From NCBI RefSeq assembly GCF_000334455.1, contig NZ_BANX01000041.1, positions 1 to 59,943 of the forward strand: a stretch of 59,943 bases of DNA, in the 5' to 3' direction. A program made the position numbers and the translations under genes. Origin of the DNA: Gordonia soli NBRC 108243. Its GTDB lineage: Bacteria; Actinomycetota; Actinomycetes; Mycobacteriales; Mycobacteriaceae. Below the pieces are notes generated by a model that saw only the letters and a program-made list of their open reading frames with translations, did no database searches and was not told the origin of the DNA. Each line of letters opens with the position of its first letter. Positions within the stretch are counted from its first letter, which is position 1. Below are positions 53,229-59,943 of the stretch, piece after piece.

Positions 53229-53587
53229 CGTTCTGGACCGTGAACCTCACTCGCGCGCAGGCCAACATCTTCGCCCGCACCGGCGGGATGGTCCTCCTCA
53301 CCCTTGACGGCGACTACCAGAAGGGCGACACGCTCGCGATCTACGAAGGCGTGCGGCACATCAACCAGTTCTCGTGGTCGCCGAGCACCGTCGAGCACGT
53401 GTTGAAGCACGCACCCGGTCTCGAGTCCGGCTACGTCGTCCTCACGCTCAACAACCGGAAGGCCGAACGCGCCGAACGGGAGGCCGAAACGTCCAGGGGA
53501 CTCGCACTGCGCCGTGAGCGCTCGAACGTCGCCCTCCGCGGCCAGATCACGAAGCTACGCCGCCAGCTGGCGGGCGGGGGTGCGTGA
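53225..53587 (+). CDS. Hypothetical phage protein (ASCH/DUF3850-like)
   Basis: The 120-aa protein has FARTGGMVLLTLDGDYQKGDTL and SGYVVLTL strands, loosely like small RNA-binding ASCH/DUF3850 domains, and a basic coiled tail (ALRRERSNVALRGQITKLRR). The family call is a guess. Confidence 0.55.
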   Translation: MTFWTVNLTRAQANIFARTGGMVLLTLDGDYQKGDTLAIYEGVRHINQFSWSPSTVEHVLKHAPGLESGYVVLTLNNRKAERAEREAETSRGLALRRERSNVALRGQITKLRRQLAGGGA

Positions 53588-53748
53588 TGTTGCAGGTCAT
53601 CCACGACAATCCCGAGCTGATCATCATCGTTCTGCTCGTCGCCGCGTTCGTCATCGCGTGGGTCGTGTGGACCGTCGAGGTCGTCTGGATCGCGATCGTG
53701 ATGATCCGGTCGGCCATCGCGCGGAGGAGGTCACGGCGATGCCCCTGA
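53587..53748 (+). CDS. Small membrane protein
   Basis: The 53-aa protein is nearly all hydrophobic (LIIIVLLVAAFVIAWVVWTV) with a basic tail, one long membrane helix. It starts at the last base of the previous stop and overlaps the next gene by ten bases. Confidence 0.6.
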   Translation: MLQVIHDNPELIIIVLLVAAFVIAWVVWTVEVVWIAIVMIRSAIARRRSRRCP

Positions 53749-54026
53749 CCCTCTTCTCCGTCTGCCCGTGCTGCAAGAGCTACGAGCCGAACGAGCACCT
53801 ACTGAGGACCAACCATGGCATCGAGGCCGACGGCAGCCTCTGCGGCTATCAGGTCGGCGCGCACCCGAGTTTCGGGTCCGAGTGTGTCGCACAGAATCTC
53901 GTCCGGAACCACATCGTCTACGCGCTCCGCGGCGGGCGTGATCCGTCGCGCGACATCGCTCGCGGTCGCGAGTTGGGGCTGGACATCGACGCGATCGTGC
54001 GGGCCGAGAGCCTGGGGGCCGCGTGA
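53739..54026 (+). CDS. Hypothetical zinc-binding phage protein
   Basis: The 95-aa protein starts with CPCCKS and later CGYQVG and ECVAQN, four cysteines that could bind zinc. GCGGAGGAGG upstream is a good ribosome site. Not recognised. Confidence 0.55.
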   Translation: MPLTLFSVCPCCKSYEPNEHLLRTNHGIEADGSLCGYQVGAHPSFGSECVAQNLVRNHIVYALRGGRDPSRDIARGRELGLDIDAIVRAESLGAA

Positions 54027-54700
54027 TGGACCCGTACTACTCCGACGACCAAGTCACGCTCTACCTCGGCGACTGCCTCCAGGTCGACGCGTGGACCTCT
54101 GCTGACGTACTCGTCACCGACCCGCCCTACGGGTTGGCATTCCAGTCGAACCGTCGACTTGGCGCCAAGCTCACCCGGATCGTCGGCGACGAGGGCACCG
54201 CCGCGCGAGATCGCATGCTCGAGCTGTGGGGTAGCGGTCCCGGTCTCATCTTTGGCCGCTGGAGCGTCGCCGCGCCGAAAGGTGAACGGCAACGCCTTAT
54301 CTGGTGGAAGCAGGGAACACCCGGCATGGGTGACCTTTCGATCCCCTGGGGCCCGGCGCACGAAGACATTCACCTGCTCGGCAACGGGTGGGATCGCGAG
54401 AAGACCGGGCATGTGCGCGTCGGATCAGTCATCACAACCCAAGGTGCGCGCGGTGGCGCGGCAGGCGAGGAGAACGCAACCGGTCACCCGACGCCGAAAC
54501 CGGTTGGGCTGATGGAGAAGCTGCTGGACCGATGCCCGCCCGGTGTCGTTGCCGATCCCTTCGCTGGATCCGGATCGACTCTCATCGCTGCACGCAACCA
54601 GGGCCGCCGCGCGATCGGGGTCGAGCTCGAGGAGCGCTACTGCGAGATCATCGCGCGCCGACTCGACCAGATGGCCCTCGACTTCGGCAGCGCCTCATGA
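54026..54700 (+). CDS. Orphan DNA methyltransferase (N6-adenine/N4-cytosine class)
   Basis: It probably methylates phage or host DNA, perhaps against restriction. The 224-aa enzyme has catalytic DPPY at 32-35, target-recognition residues in the middle, and SAM-binding DPFAGSGST near 182 at the C-terminal end, the beta-class motif order. HPTPKPVGLMEKLL precedes it. No restriction gene is adjacent. DPPY favours adenine. GTG 54023 is an alternative start. Confidence 0.88.
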   Translation: MDPYYSDDQVTLYLGDCLQVDAWTSADVLVTDPPYGLAFQSNRRLGAKLTRIVGDEGTAARDRMLELWGSGPGLIFGRWSVAAPKGERQRLIWWKQGTPGMGDLSIPWGPAHEDIHLLGNGWDREKTGHVRVGSVITTQGARGGAAGEENATGHPTPKPVGLMEKLLDRCPPGVVADPFAGSGSTLIAARNQGRRAIGVELEERYCEIIARRLDQMALDFGSAS

Positions 54701-54957
54701 ACACCGCGAGCCGCGACCGTGCAGCCCGCCGACAGATCCTCGTCGGCGAGGCGGCGGCTCGGGGACTGTCGGCGCCGGCCATCGCGCGCGAGGTCGGGAC
54801 GACCGTCGCGACGGTCCGGAAAGACCTGGAGGCCATGGGGTTCTGCGTCCCGTCGGCCCGCCGGGGCCGCCCGCCCAAGTGCCCACACGGCCGCCAGAGC
54901 GGCACCGACCGGTGGGGCCGTAGCCGTTGCCGAACATGCGAGAAGGAGGCCCAGTGA
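54697..54957 (+). CDS. HTH/zinc DNA-binding phage protein
   Basis: The 86-aa protein has a helix-turn-helix (GLSAPAIAREVGTTVATVRKDL) and a zinc-like tail (KCPHGRQSGTDRWGRSRCRTC) with CPH and CRTC. It is a likely DNA-binding regulator next to the methyltransferase gene. Confidence 0.65.
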   Translation: MNTASRDRAARRQILVGEAAARGLSAPAIAREVGTTVATVRKDLEAMGFCVPSARRGRPPKCPHGRQSGTDRWGRSRCRTCEKEAQ

Positions 54958-55103
54958 TGGAGAACGACACCAAGCGCAGGCCGAAGACCGTCGGCGACAC
55001 GATCGGCCGCCAGGAGGACGACGGGAAGGTCACGTTCCGGCGGATCGACGGCGTCCGACGTGACCGGTACGGCCTCGTGGTCTTCTCGACGGCGGTGCGC
55101 TGA
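54957..55103 (+). CDS. Small phage protein
   Basis: The 48-aa protein is basic and beta-rich (GKVTFRRIDGVRRDRYGLVV). It overlaps both neighbours by one base. Not recognised. Confidence 0.5.
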   Translation: MENDTKRRPKTVGDTIGRQEDDGKVTFRRIDGVRRDRYGLVVFSTAVR

Positions 55104-56092
55104 TGGCCACGAAGATCGAATGGACCGACGAGACATGGAATCCCGTCACCGGCTGCACGAAGCTGAGTCCGGCGAGTCCGGGGTGTGAGAACTGCTACGC
55201 GTCGACCTTTGCCGAGCGGTTCCGCGGGACCCCGGGCCACTACTTCGAGAACGGGTTCGACGTCCAACTCCGACCCGACAAGCTCGACCAGCCGCTCCGC
55301 TGGCGTCGGCCGCGGAAGGTGTTCGTCAACAGCATGTCCGATCTGTTCCACGAGGCGGTCCCGGACGAGTACATCGCGCAGGTGTTCGCCGTGATGGCGC
55401 TGGCACCCCGGCACACCTTCCAGGTGCTCACGAAGCGCCATGGGCGGATGCGGTCCTTGCTCGGCTCTGCGGACTTCGCTCAAGCCGTCGCGGATGCTGT
55501 CGCATTCGACAGCGATCTTCCCACCGATGGTGGGGCGTTCTCCGTCGCGGACTGGCCACTGCTGAATGTCTGGCTCGGTGTCTCGACCGAAAACCAACAG
55601 TGGGCCGACATCCGCATCCCCGCGCTCCTCGACACCCCGGCCGCCGTCCGGTTCATCAGCGCCGAACCGCTTCTCGGGCCAATCGAACTATCGGTCGATG
55701 CACTAGGCCGCTACTACGGAGGCGACCCACGCGAGGATGAACCCGGCCTTGACTGGGTGATCGTCGGAGGGGAGTCCGGGCGCGGGGCGCGGCCGATGAA
55801 TCCGGATTGGGCGCGGGAGTTGCGTGACCAGTGCGTCGGTGGCGGTGTGCCCTTCCTGTTCAAGCAGTGGGGCGAGTTCCAGCCTGTGGTCCCCGACCAT
55901 CCGGACAATCGCTCGGTCAACGACTATCTGGTGTCCCCGAAGAACGGCGACGCCATGAGGATCGGGGACTATCCCCACGCGTCAGGCCTGGTGCCCTCGC
56001 ACTTCGCCACCATGCGCCACGTCGGAAAGAAGACCGCTGGCCGCGAACTGGATGGCCGCACCTGGGACGAGTACCCGGGCGGTGAGGGCTGA
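55103..56092 (+). CDS. Phage Gp37/Gp68-like protein (DUF5131)
   Basis: The 329-aa protein has the family features: IEWTDETWNPVTGCTKLSP, CENCYA, FVNSMSDLFHEAVP, FQVLTKRH, WLGVSTENQ, FISAEPLLGP and VIVGGESGRGARPM. Three early cysteines (C18, C29, C32) suggest a metal or radical-SAM-like centre. The function of these widespread phage proteins is not established. It lies three genes after the methyltransferase gene. Confidence 0.83.
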   Translation: MATKIEWTDETWNPVTGCTKLSPASPGCENCYASTFAERFRGTPGHYFENGFDVQLRPDKLDQPLRWRRPRKVFVNSMSDLFHEAVPDEYIAQVFAVMALAPRHTFQVLTKRHGRMRSLLGSADFAQAVADAVAFDSDLPTDGGAFSVADWPLLNVWLGVSTENQQWADIRIPALLDTPAAVRFISAEPLLGPIELSVDALGRYYGGDPREDEPGLDWVIVGGESGRGARPMNPDWARELRDQCVGGGVPFLFKQWGEFQPVVPDHPDNRSVNDYLVSPKNGDAMRIGDYPHASGLVPSHFATMRHVGKKTAGRELDGRTWDEYPGGEG

Positions 56093-56250
56093 TGGGCTGG
56101 AAGTGGGAGGTTCTCGCTTGGGCCAACCTGGGCGACGGCTACCGCGATTACGTGCAGTACGAGGGCAACTCGATCATCGGCGCCCTGCGGGCCGCGTGGG
56201 ACGCGAAGCGTAACGGCGTCGGATGCATCCGCCTGGTCTGGAGGGGCTAA
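56092..56250 (+). CDS. Small phage protein
   Basis: The 52-aa protein is tryptophan-rich (MGWKWEVLAWANL) and ends GCIRLVWRG; similar small phage proteins exist beside Gp37/Gp68 genes, but no family is recognised. A TAA stop ends it, rare in this region, and a 33-base gap follows. Confidence 0.55.
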   Translation: MGWKWEVLAWANLGDGYRDYVQYEGNSIIGALRAAWDAKRNGVGCIRLVWRG

Positions 56251-56283
56251 TGCCGCAACCTGTGACCGCAGAGGAGGTGCCGA

Positions 56284-57270
56284 GTGGCACGTGATCACGC
56301 GAGGATCTACGTCGACATCTGGGGTGACGACGACTGGCTCGACCTCTCGATCGACGCCCAGCTGCTCTACCTCACCCTCTACACCAGCGCGACCCTGTCG
56401 CTATGCGGGGCCGGTGACTGGCACGCCGGGCGACTGAGCGGCCGAGCGAGGGACTGGACGCGCGAGCGGGTCAGCGCCGCAGCGGCCGAGTTGTCGCGCG
56501 GCCTGTTCGTCGTGATCGACGAGGACACCGACGAGTTCCTCATCAGGTCGTGGATCAAGCACGACGGCCTCTGGCGCACCCCCAACATGGCCGTCTCGGT
56601 GGTGAACGCGCGCTCTCAGCTCGCGTCCCGATCACTGCGCGGCGTCGTGGTGTTCGAGGTCCTGAAACTGCGCGAGGGCGACCCCACTTCGACGTCGTGG
56701 GAGAAGCCCGCGGTAGCCAAGATGTTGACCCAGAAGGCGATCAACCCGGCCGAACTGGAGCCGTTCAACCCCGACCCCAACGGTGGCCCTAACGGTGGCT
56801 CCAACGGTGGTTCTAACCCCAGCTCCAACCCTTACGATTCCTTACCCCTAACCCATGGGGTTAACCCCGGCTCCAACGGTGGCCCTACTACCGCTACCGC
56901 TATCACTACCGCTACCACTACCAGTTCTCTCTCTCCCGAAACCGACGGCGTAGGACTCGAAAGAGAGAGCATCCCAGACCAATACCCGATGATCCCGATC
57001 CCGGACGACTGGTCGCCCAACGACCTCCACCGCGCCAAGTGGCCACGGCTCGACGTCGACGCCGAGGCTGAGGCGTTCAAAGATCACCAGACCGCGTCCG
57101 GGCGTCTGTGCAACCGACGAGCGGGATGGGATGCGGCATTCAACGGCTGGCTCCGCCGAGCCGCCGGGAGCGCGCAGCAGAAGCCCGGCACGTCAAAGGC
57201 CGACATCTGGGACGCGAGTGTCATCGACCCGGCGGACGCGACCGCCACGGCACAGCGGAGGCTCTCGTGA
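56284..57270 (+). CDS. Phage replication initiator-like protein with internal origin repeats
   Basis: The 328-aa protein has an N-terminal winged-HTH/DnaD-like region (ARIYVDIWGDDDWLDLS, LRGVVVFEVLKLRE) at about 1-140. A Gly/Asn/Ser and Thr-rich linker encoded by repeats spans about 160-215, and a DnaD-like helical tail (AFKDHQTASGRLCNRRAGWD) follows. GTG 56284 has AGAGGAGG upstream. By analogy with lambda O, the linker-coding repeats may be the phage origin. The family call rests on layout and tail motif. Confidence 0.65.
   Translation: MARDHARIYVDIWGDDDWLDLSIDAQLLYLTLYTSATLSLCGAGDWHAGRLSGRARDWTRERVSAAAAELSRGLFVVIDEDTDEFLIRSWIKHDGLWRTPNMAVSVVNARSQLASRSLRGVVVFEVLKLREGDPTSTSWEKPAVAKMLTQKAINPAELEPFNPDPNGGPNGGSNGGSNPSSNPYDSLPLTHGVNPGSNGGPTTATAITTATTTSSLSPETDGVGLERESIPDQYPMIPIPDDWSPNDLHRAKWPRLDVDAEAEAFKDHQTASGRLCNRRAGWDAAFNGWLRRAAGSAQQKPGTSKADIWDASVIDPADATATAQRRLS
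56779..56882. repeat. Iteron-like repeats and palindrome in the initiator gene
   Basis: AACGGTGG recurs at 56779, 56791, 56803 and 56875, all multiples of 12 bp apart, with degenerate 12-bp units between. A perfect palindrome GGGGTTAACCCC lies at 56857-56868 beside the AT-richer ACGATTCCTTACCCCTAACC. Six-base CTACCG/CTACCA repeats follow to 56921, and CTCTCTCTC/GAGAGAGA arms to about 56968. This is a candidate replication origin. Confidence 0.55.
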
Positions 57271-57662
57271 GCGACGTCACCTCGGATCAGGTCGCGAACG
57301 CCGGCCGCGTGCTGAAGCACACGGCGTTCGTCCACCGCCGGACCGCGATCCGCCCCGCATCCGACACCGAGGCGAAGCAGATCGCGATCGTCTGGGCGCG
57401 GATGTTCGCCCGCTACAAGCTCGAACTTCCTGAGCTGCTCGAAGCGGTCGAGCGGCGCGCGATCAAGTTCTCCGACGCCCCCGAGCCGGGCGAGATCGTC
57501 CAGTGGGCGCGCGAAGTTCGCCAGGAGTGGGCCTCGCGGGCACAGGCGCAGCCCGAACAGCGGGCGATCCACGAGGCGAAGATCGACCGCAAGATCGCCG
57601 ATTACGCAGGCGGTTTCGGACTGAAGCTCGACGGGCCAATGAGGCCGGAGACGACATCATGA
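57267..57662 (+). CDS. Hypothetical phage protein after the initiator gene
   Basis: The 131-aa protein has IVWARMFARYKLELPELLEA and PEPGEIVQWAREVRQEW, similar to the helicase-loader-like or replisome proteins that follow initiators in some phages. GTG 57267 overlaps the initiator stop. The role is inferred from place only. Confidence 0.55.
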   Translation: MSDVTSDQVANAGRVLKHTAFVHRRTAIRPASDTEAKQIAIVWARMFARYKLELPELLEAVERRAIKFSDAPEPGEIVQWAREVRQEWASRAQAQPEQRAIHEAKIDRKIADYAGGFGLKLDGPMRPETTS

Positions 57663-57880
57663 CGGATTCAGAATTGCAGCGGCGCGCCGACGCTCAAGCT
57701 CGCAGGGATGCCATCGCGAATTGCGATCTGTGCGACGAAAGCGGCCTGGTGTCGGGGACGCAGCGTGGCGACGACGGCGAGATGCGCGACGCCGTGTGGC
57801 GTTGCGATCACACCGACCGACCATTGCCGGCGCGGTTCGTCCCCGACCCGACGCGGAGATTCGGGAGTGGGCGATCATGA
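57659..57880 (+). CDS. Small zinc-ribbon phage protein
   Basis: The 73-aa protein has a zinc pattern CDLCDESGLV and WRCDHTD (CxxC..CxH), seen in many actinophage early proteins. It overlaps its neighbours by four bases. Function is unknown. Confidence 0.65.
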   Translation: MTDSELQRRADAQARRDAIANCDLCDESGLVSGTQRGDDGEMRDAVWRCDHTDRPLPARFVPDPTRRFGSGRS

Positions 57881-58191
57881 CCGGCCTGACGCCGGATCTC
57901 GCCCGGCTCGACGCGAGTCTCACGGCCCCGCAGTGCGAGTGCCAGTGCAAGGGCGGGTGCAAGCGAGATGCCGCGCGGGCGCTCCGGGTTCACGACTGCC
58001 AGGACCCGCTCGCCGACGAGCGCCGCCACGTCGTGATCCTCATGTGCAAGACCTGCTGCGCCACGTTCGTCACGAGGCATCGCTGGCATCTGATCTCGAT
58101 GCGCGCCCGTGGCGTCCAGATCGGGTGCATCGTGTGCGGCCTGCACTATCACCAGATCGAGGACTTCATCTCGGAGGTGACGGTGCTGTGA
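57877..58191 (+). CDS. Zinc-ribbon phage protein, paralogue of 49174-49509
   Basis: The 104-aa protein has CECQCKGGCKRD, CKTCCATF and CIVCGLHYHQIEDFISEVTVL. The last segment aligns with CTGCGAEFAQVSDVILEVHPL of the earlier protein, so an internal duplication is likely. Function is unknown. Confidence 0.65.
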   Translation: MTGLTPDLARLDASLTAPQCECQCKGGCKRDAARALRVHDCQDPLADERRHVVILMCKTCCATFVTRHRWHLISMRARGVQIGCIVCGLHYHQIEDFISEVTVL

Positions 58192-58337
58192 CCCCGACAC
58201 CGGAAGAGCAGATGCGGGCCGAGGACCCCGACATCGCCGACGACCCGACCGATCTCGAGACCAACAGGCGCGCGCTTCGGTCGATCTGGCGCCGACTGCG
58301 ACGTCGGTTCACGCGCTGGTGGATCGGGGTGCAGTGA
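58188..58337 (+). CDS. Small acidic-basic phage protein
   Basis: The 49-aa protein has an acidic start (EDPDIADDPTDLE) and a basic tail (IWRRLRRRFTRWW). GTG 58188 overlaps the previous stop. Not recognised. Confidence 0.5.
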   Translation: MTPTPEEQMRAEDPDIADDPTDLETNRRALRSIWRRLRRRFTRWWIGVQ

Positions 58338-58501
58338 TGACCTTCGTGATGACCTACAGCTACCCGTTCGCCACCAGCTACACGCCGGGCCAGGCGCGCC
58401 ACCGGGTGGAGCTCAACCCCGACAGCCGCACGTGGTGGGCCGGACAGTCCGACCGGATCCGCACGCGACTGAACCTCGAATCGAAAGGACGGCAACCGTG
58501 A
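58337..58501 (+). CDS. Small phage protein
   Basis: The 54-aa protein is aromatic-rich (MTFVMTYSYPFATSYTPG). It overlaps the next gene by four bases. Not recognised. Confidence 0.5.
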   Translation: MTFVMTYSYPFATSYTPGQARHRVELNPDSRTWWAGQSDRIRTRLNLESKGRQP

Positions 58502-59082
58502 GTCACATCGTGGGCCTCGACCCGTCTCTCACGTCCTGCGGCATCGCGATCCTGGGACGCGACGGCGACGAGACCGTCGTGCGAAAGCTCCGATCGCCGG
58601 GCCATCGGAGCGTCAACGCGAAGGACTGGCGTGAGCGCTGGCACCGCGTCGTGACGCAAAGCCGCTTCGTCCTCCAGGCACTCCCGTCCGACATCGACCT
58701 GGTGGTGGTGGAGGACATGCCGTCACACCAGAAACCCCAACCGGCACTCGGTGACCGATGGGCCTTGTGGTTCGGACTGTGCACCGAACTCGACGCCCGG
58801 GGCATCCCGGTCGCGGTGTGTAATCCCGCAACTCGCGAGAAGTGGGCGACGGGGAAGGTCGTTCGGGGACTGTCGGACGACGTGCGGAAGGCCCGGGTGA
58901 CGACCGCCGTCCGCGAGCAGTGGCCCGGCGTCCAGGTGGCCAATCACGACTGCGCCGACGCCCTCACGCTCGCGGCCATGGGGGCGCTGAAGCTCGGCTG
59001 GACACTGCCGTTCGAGATCAAGGATCGCCACCACGAGGGCCTGACTCACGTCGCGTGGCCCAAGGAGATGAGGAGAGCATGA
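58498..59082 (+). CDS. RuvC-like Holliday junction resolvase
   Basis: It is predicted to cut Holliday junctions formed by phage recombination. The 194-aa protein has a RuvC/RNase-H fold: Asp8 in VGLDPSLTSCG, Glu72 in VVVEDMP, and acidic residues Asp151/Asp154 in DCADALTLA. A basic segment (ATREKWATGKV) lies between. GTG 58498 starts it. Together with the exonuclease and RecT it gives the phage a recombination set. Confidence 0.83.
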   Translation: MSHIVGLDPSLTSCGIAILGRDGDETVVRKLRSPGHRSVNAKDWRERWHRVVTQSRFVLQALPSDIDLVVVEDMPSHQKPQPALGDRWALWFGLCTELDARGIPVAVCNPATREKWATGKVVRGLSDDVRKARVTTAVREQWPGVQVANHDCADALTLAAMGALKLGWTLPFEIKDRHHEGLTHVAWPKEMRRA

Positions 59083-59555
59083 CGAACCCCAGCGGATACA
59101 CGATGGCCGAGCTGGCCGCGTGGCGAGACCTGAAGTGGTCAAGGTATAACCACCTCCTCGCCGGCTCGCTGACAGATCTCCGATCGGCTCGCGAGCGTCT
59201 GATCGACCGCGGCCACGACGCCGACGTGGTCGACCGGATCGCACTCCCGTCCGACTACCGGGCCTATGTCGGCCGGTATCGCGAGTACTTCGTGAGCGAC
59301 GAGGAACGCGAGCCCGAGCTGAGCACCCGCGACCACCTGATCCGGTCGTGCGGCTACCCAGCCGACAAGGTCGATGCCTACCTCGCGGAGCGTGAGGTCG
59401 AGGCGGCCGAGAATGCCCGCCGACGCGCCGAACGTGAAGCCTACGAACGCACCTGGCGATACCGCGCACGCCAGGCATGGCGCGAAACCCGCCGGCGCGT
59501 GCACGCGGCCTGGTGGGTCCTGCTGCACGGCGAATGCGATCGGGAGGACTGGTGA
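59079..59555 (+). CDS. Hypothetical helical phage protein
   Basis: The 158-aa protein has a long basic coiled coil (AEREVEAAENARRRAEREAY) and ends in a tryptophan-rich helix. GGAGAG precedes ATG 59079. Not recognised. Confidence 0.55.
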   Translation: MTNPSGYTMAELAAWRDLKWSRYNHLLAGSLTDLRSARERLIDRGHDADVVDRIALPSDYRAYVGRYREYFVSDEEREPELSTRDHLIRSCGYPADKVDAYLAEREVEAAENARRRAEREAYERTWRYRARQAWRETRRRVHAAWWVLLHGECDREDW

Positions 59556-59770
59556 TGACCGCAGCAGACGAGCAACCGCAGATGTCCGAGGACTTCCCGC
59601 GTGTCACGGTCGACGACGTGAAGCTGATCCGCAACGCCGAACGGCACCACCTCGCATACCTGTTGGAGCAGGACGGGAACACCCTCGTGAGCTACCTGAG
59701 TGACCCGAAGGATGCGGTCGCTCTGATCGCCTATCTCCTGCGCCTCGAAGCGAATCGGAGTGTCCAGTGA
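59555..59770 (+). CDS. Small phage protein
   Basis: The 71-aa protein starts MTAADE, as does the next one, and has VKLIRNAERHHLAYLLEQDG. Its first bases repeat at the next start, a local duplication of a translation start. Not recognised. Confidence 0.55.
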   Translation: MTAADEQPQMSEDFPRVTVDDVKLIRNAERHHLAYLLEQDGNTLVSYLSDPKDAVALIAYLLRLEANRSVQ

Positions 59771-59943
59771 CCGCAGCAGACGAGGCACGCCAGAAGCTCG
59801 AAGGCGTCACACCGGGCTGGTGGAACGCGACCTGGGACGTAGCTCTCCAATGCTGGTTGATCGAAGCCCAGCAGCCCTCAATGAGCGACCGTCGAACGGT
59901 GGCGATCGTCGTGGCGATCGTCGACGCCGGGTTCTTCCCTGAC
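59767..59943 (+). CDS. Phage protein, cut by the window edge
   Basis: GTG 59767 overlaps the previous stop and the frame is open to the end of the window (59 residues seen: MTAADEARQKLEG...VAIVVAIVDAGFF). Its true length is unknown. Confidence 0.5.
   Translation, partial: MTAADEARQKLEGVTPGWWNATWDVALQCWLIEAQQPSMSDRRTVAIVVAIVDAGFFPD

Overview
This is a high-GC actinobacterial chromosome segment. It is most like Gordonia or a close relative in Mycobacteriales: it carries WbbL/ManB cell-wall genes, the LpqY-SugABC trehalose importer, the fused 2-oxoglutarate decarboxylase Kgd, and the Mycobacterium tuberculosis-like order O-methyltransferase / sigE / rseA / htrA / tatB / mrp / lpqY-sugABC / corA / lpqZ / kgd. 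The genus is inferred from protein character and synteny.

Region 1 (1-4.1 kb) has the 5' end of a minus-strand gene, probably an LCP-family protein, with in-frame peptide repeats and a suspicious TAG. The divergent cluster rmlD-wbbL-manB (dTDP-rhamnose, arabinogalactan linker rhamnosylation, GDP-mannose) follows. Region 2 (4.2-13.6 kb) is the envelope-stress block: O-methyltransferase, sigE, zinc anti-sigma rseA, HtrA protease and TatB, then the minus-strand genes mrp, a lytic transglycosylase, a DUF1003 membrane protein and an MgtE-N/CBS protein. Region 3 (13.7-18.4 kb) is lpqY-sugA-sugB-sugC. Region 4 (18.4-31.7 kb) holds plsC/tetR with paired operators, a ParB-like protein overlapping a phosphoesterase gene, a suppressor-of-fused protein, corA, lpqZ, an SDR plus Baeyer-Villiger monooxygenase pair with a divergent TetR, and kgd. 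Region 5 (31.8-44.7 kb) holds a three-gene overlapping operon (thiol-dependent quinone reductase, EcsC, fused ABC exporter), a padR-MFS efflux operon with its operator, a repeat-filled 0.6 kb gap, and sbcD-sbcC.

Region 6 (44.8 kb to the end) is the left part of a prophage integrated in a tRNA-Arg(CCG) gene. The prophage starts inside its own repressor gene: the repressor reading frame runs across the attachment junction and stops inside the tRNA, and no integrase lies next to it. This is the layout expected of integration-dependent immunity, described in mycobacteriophages BPs/Brujita/Charlie, where attP lies in the repressor gene. Rightward come an excisionase-like HTH gene, an HNH nuclease gene, two strong hairpins and a chain of over 30 mostly overlapping early genes: a YqaJ-type exonuclease with RecT, an orphan DNA methyltransferase, a Gp37/Gp68-type protein, a replication initiator gene with iteron-like repeats (a likely lambda-style internal origin), a RuvC-like resolvase, and many small zinc-binding or unknown proteins. 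The prophage continues past the window, so its right end, integrase and virion genes are not seen.
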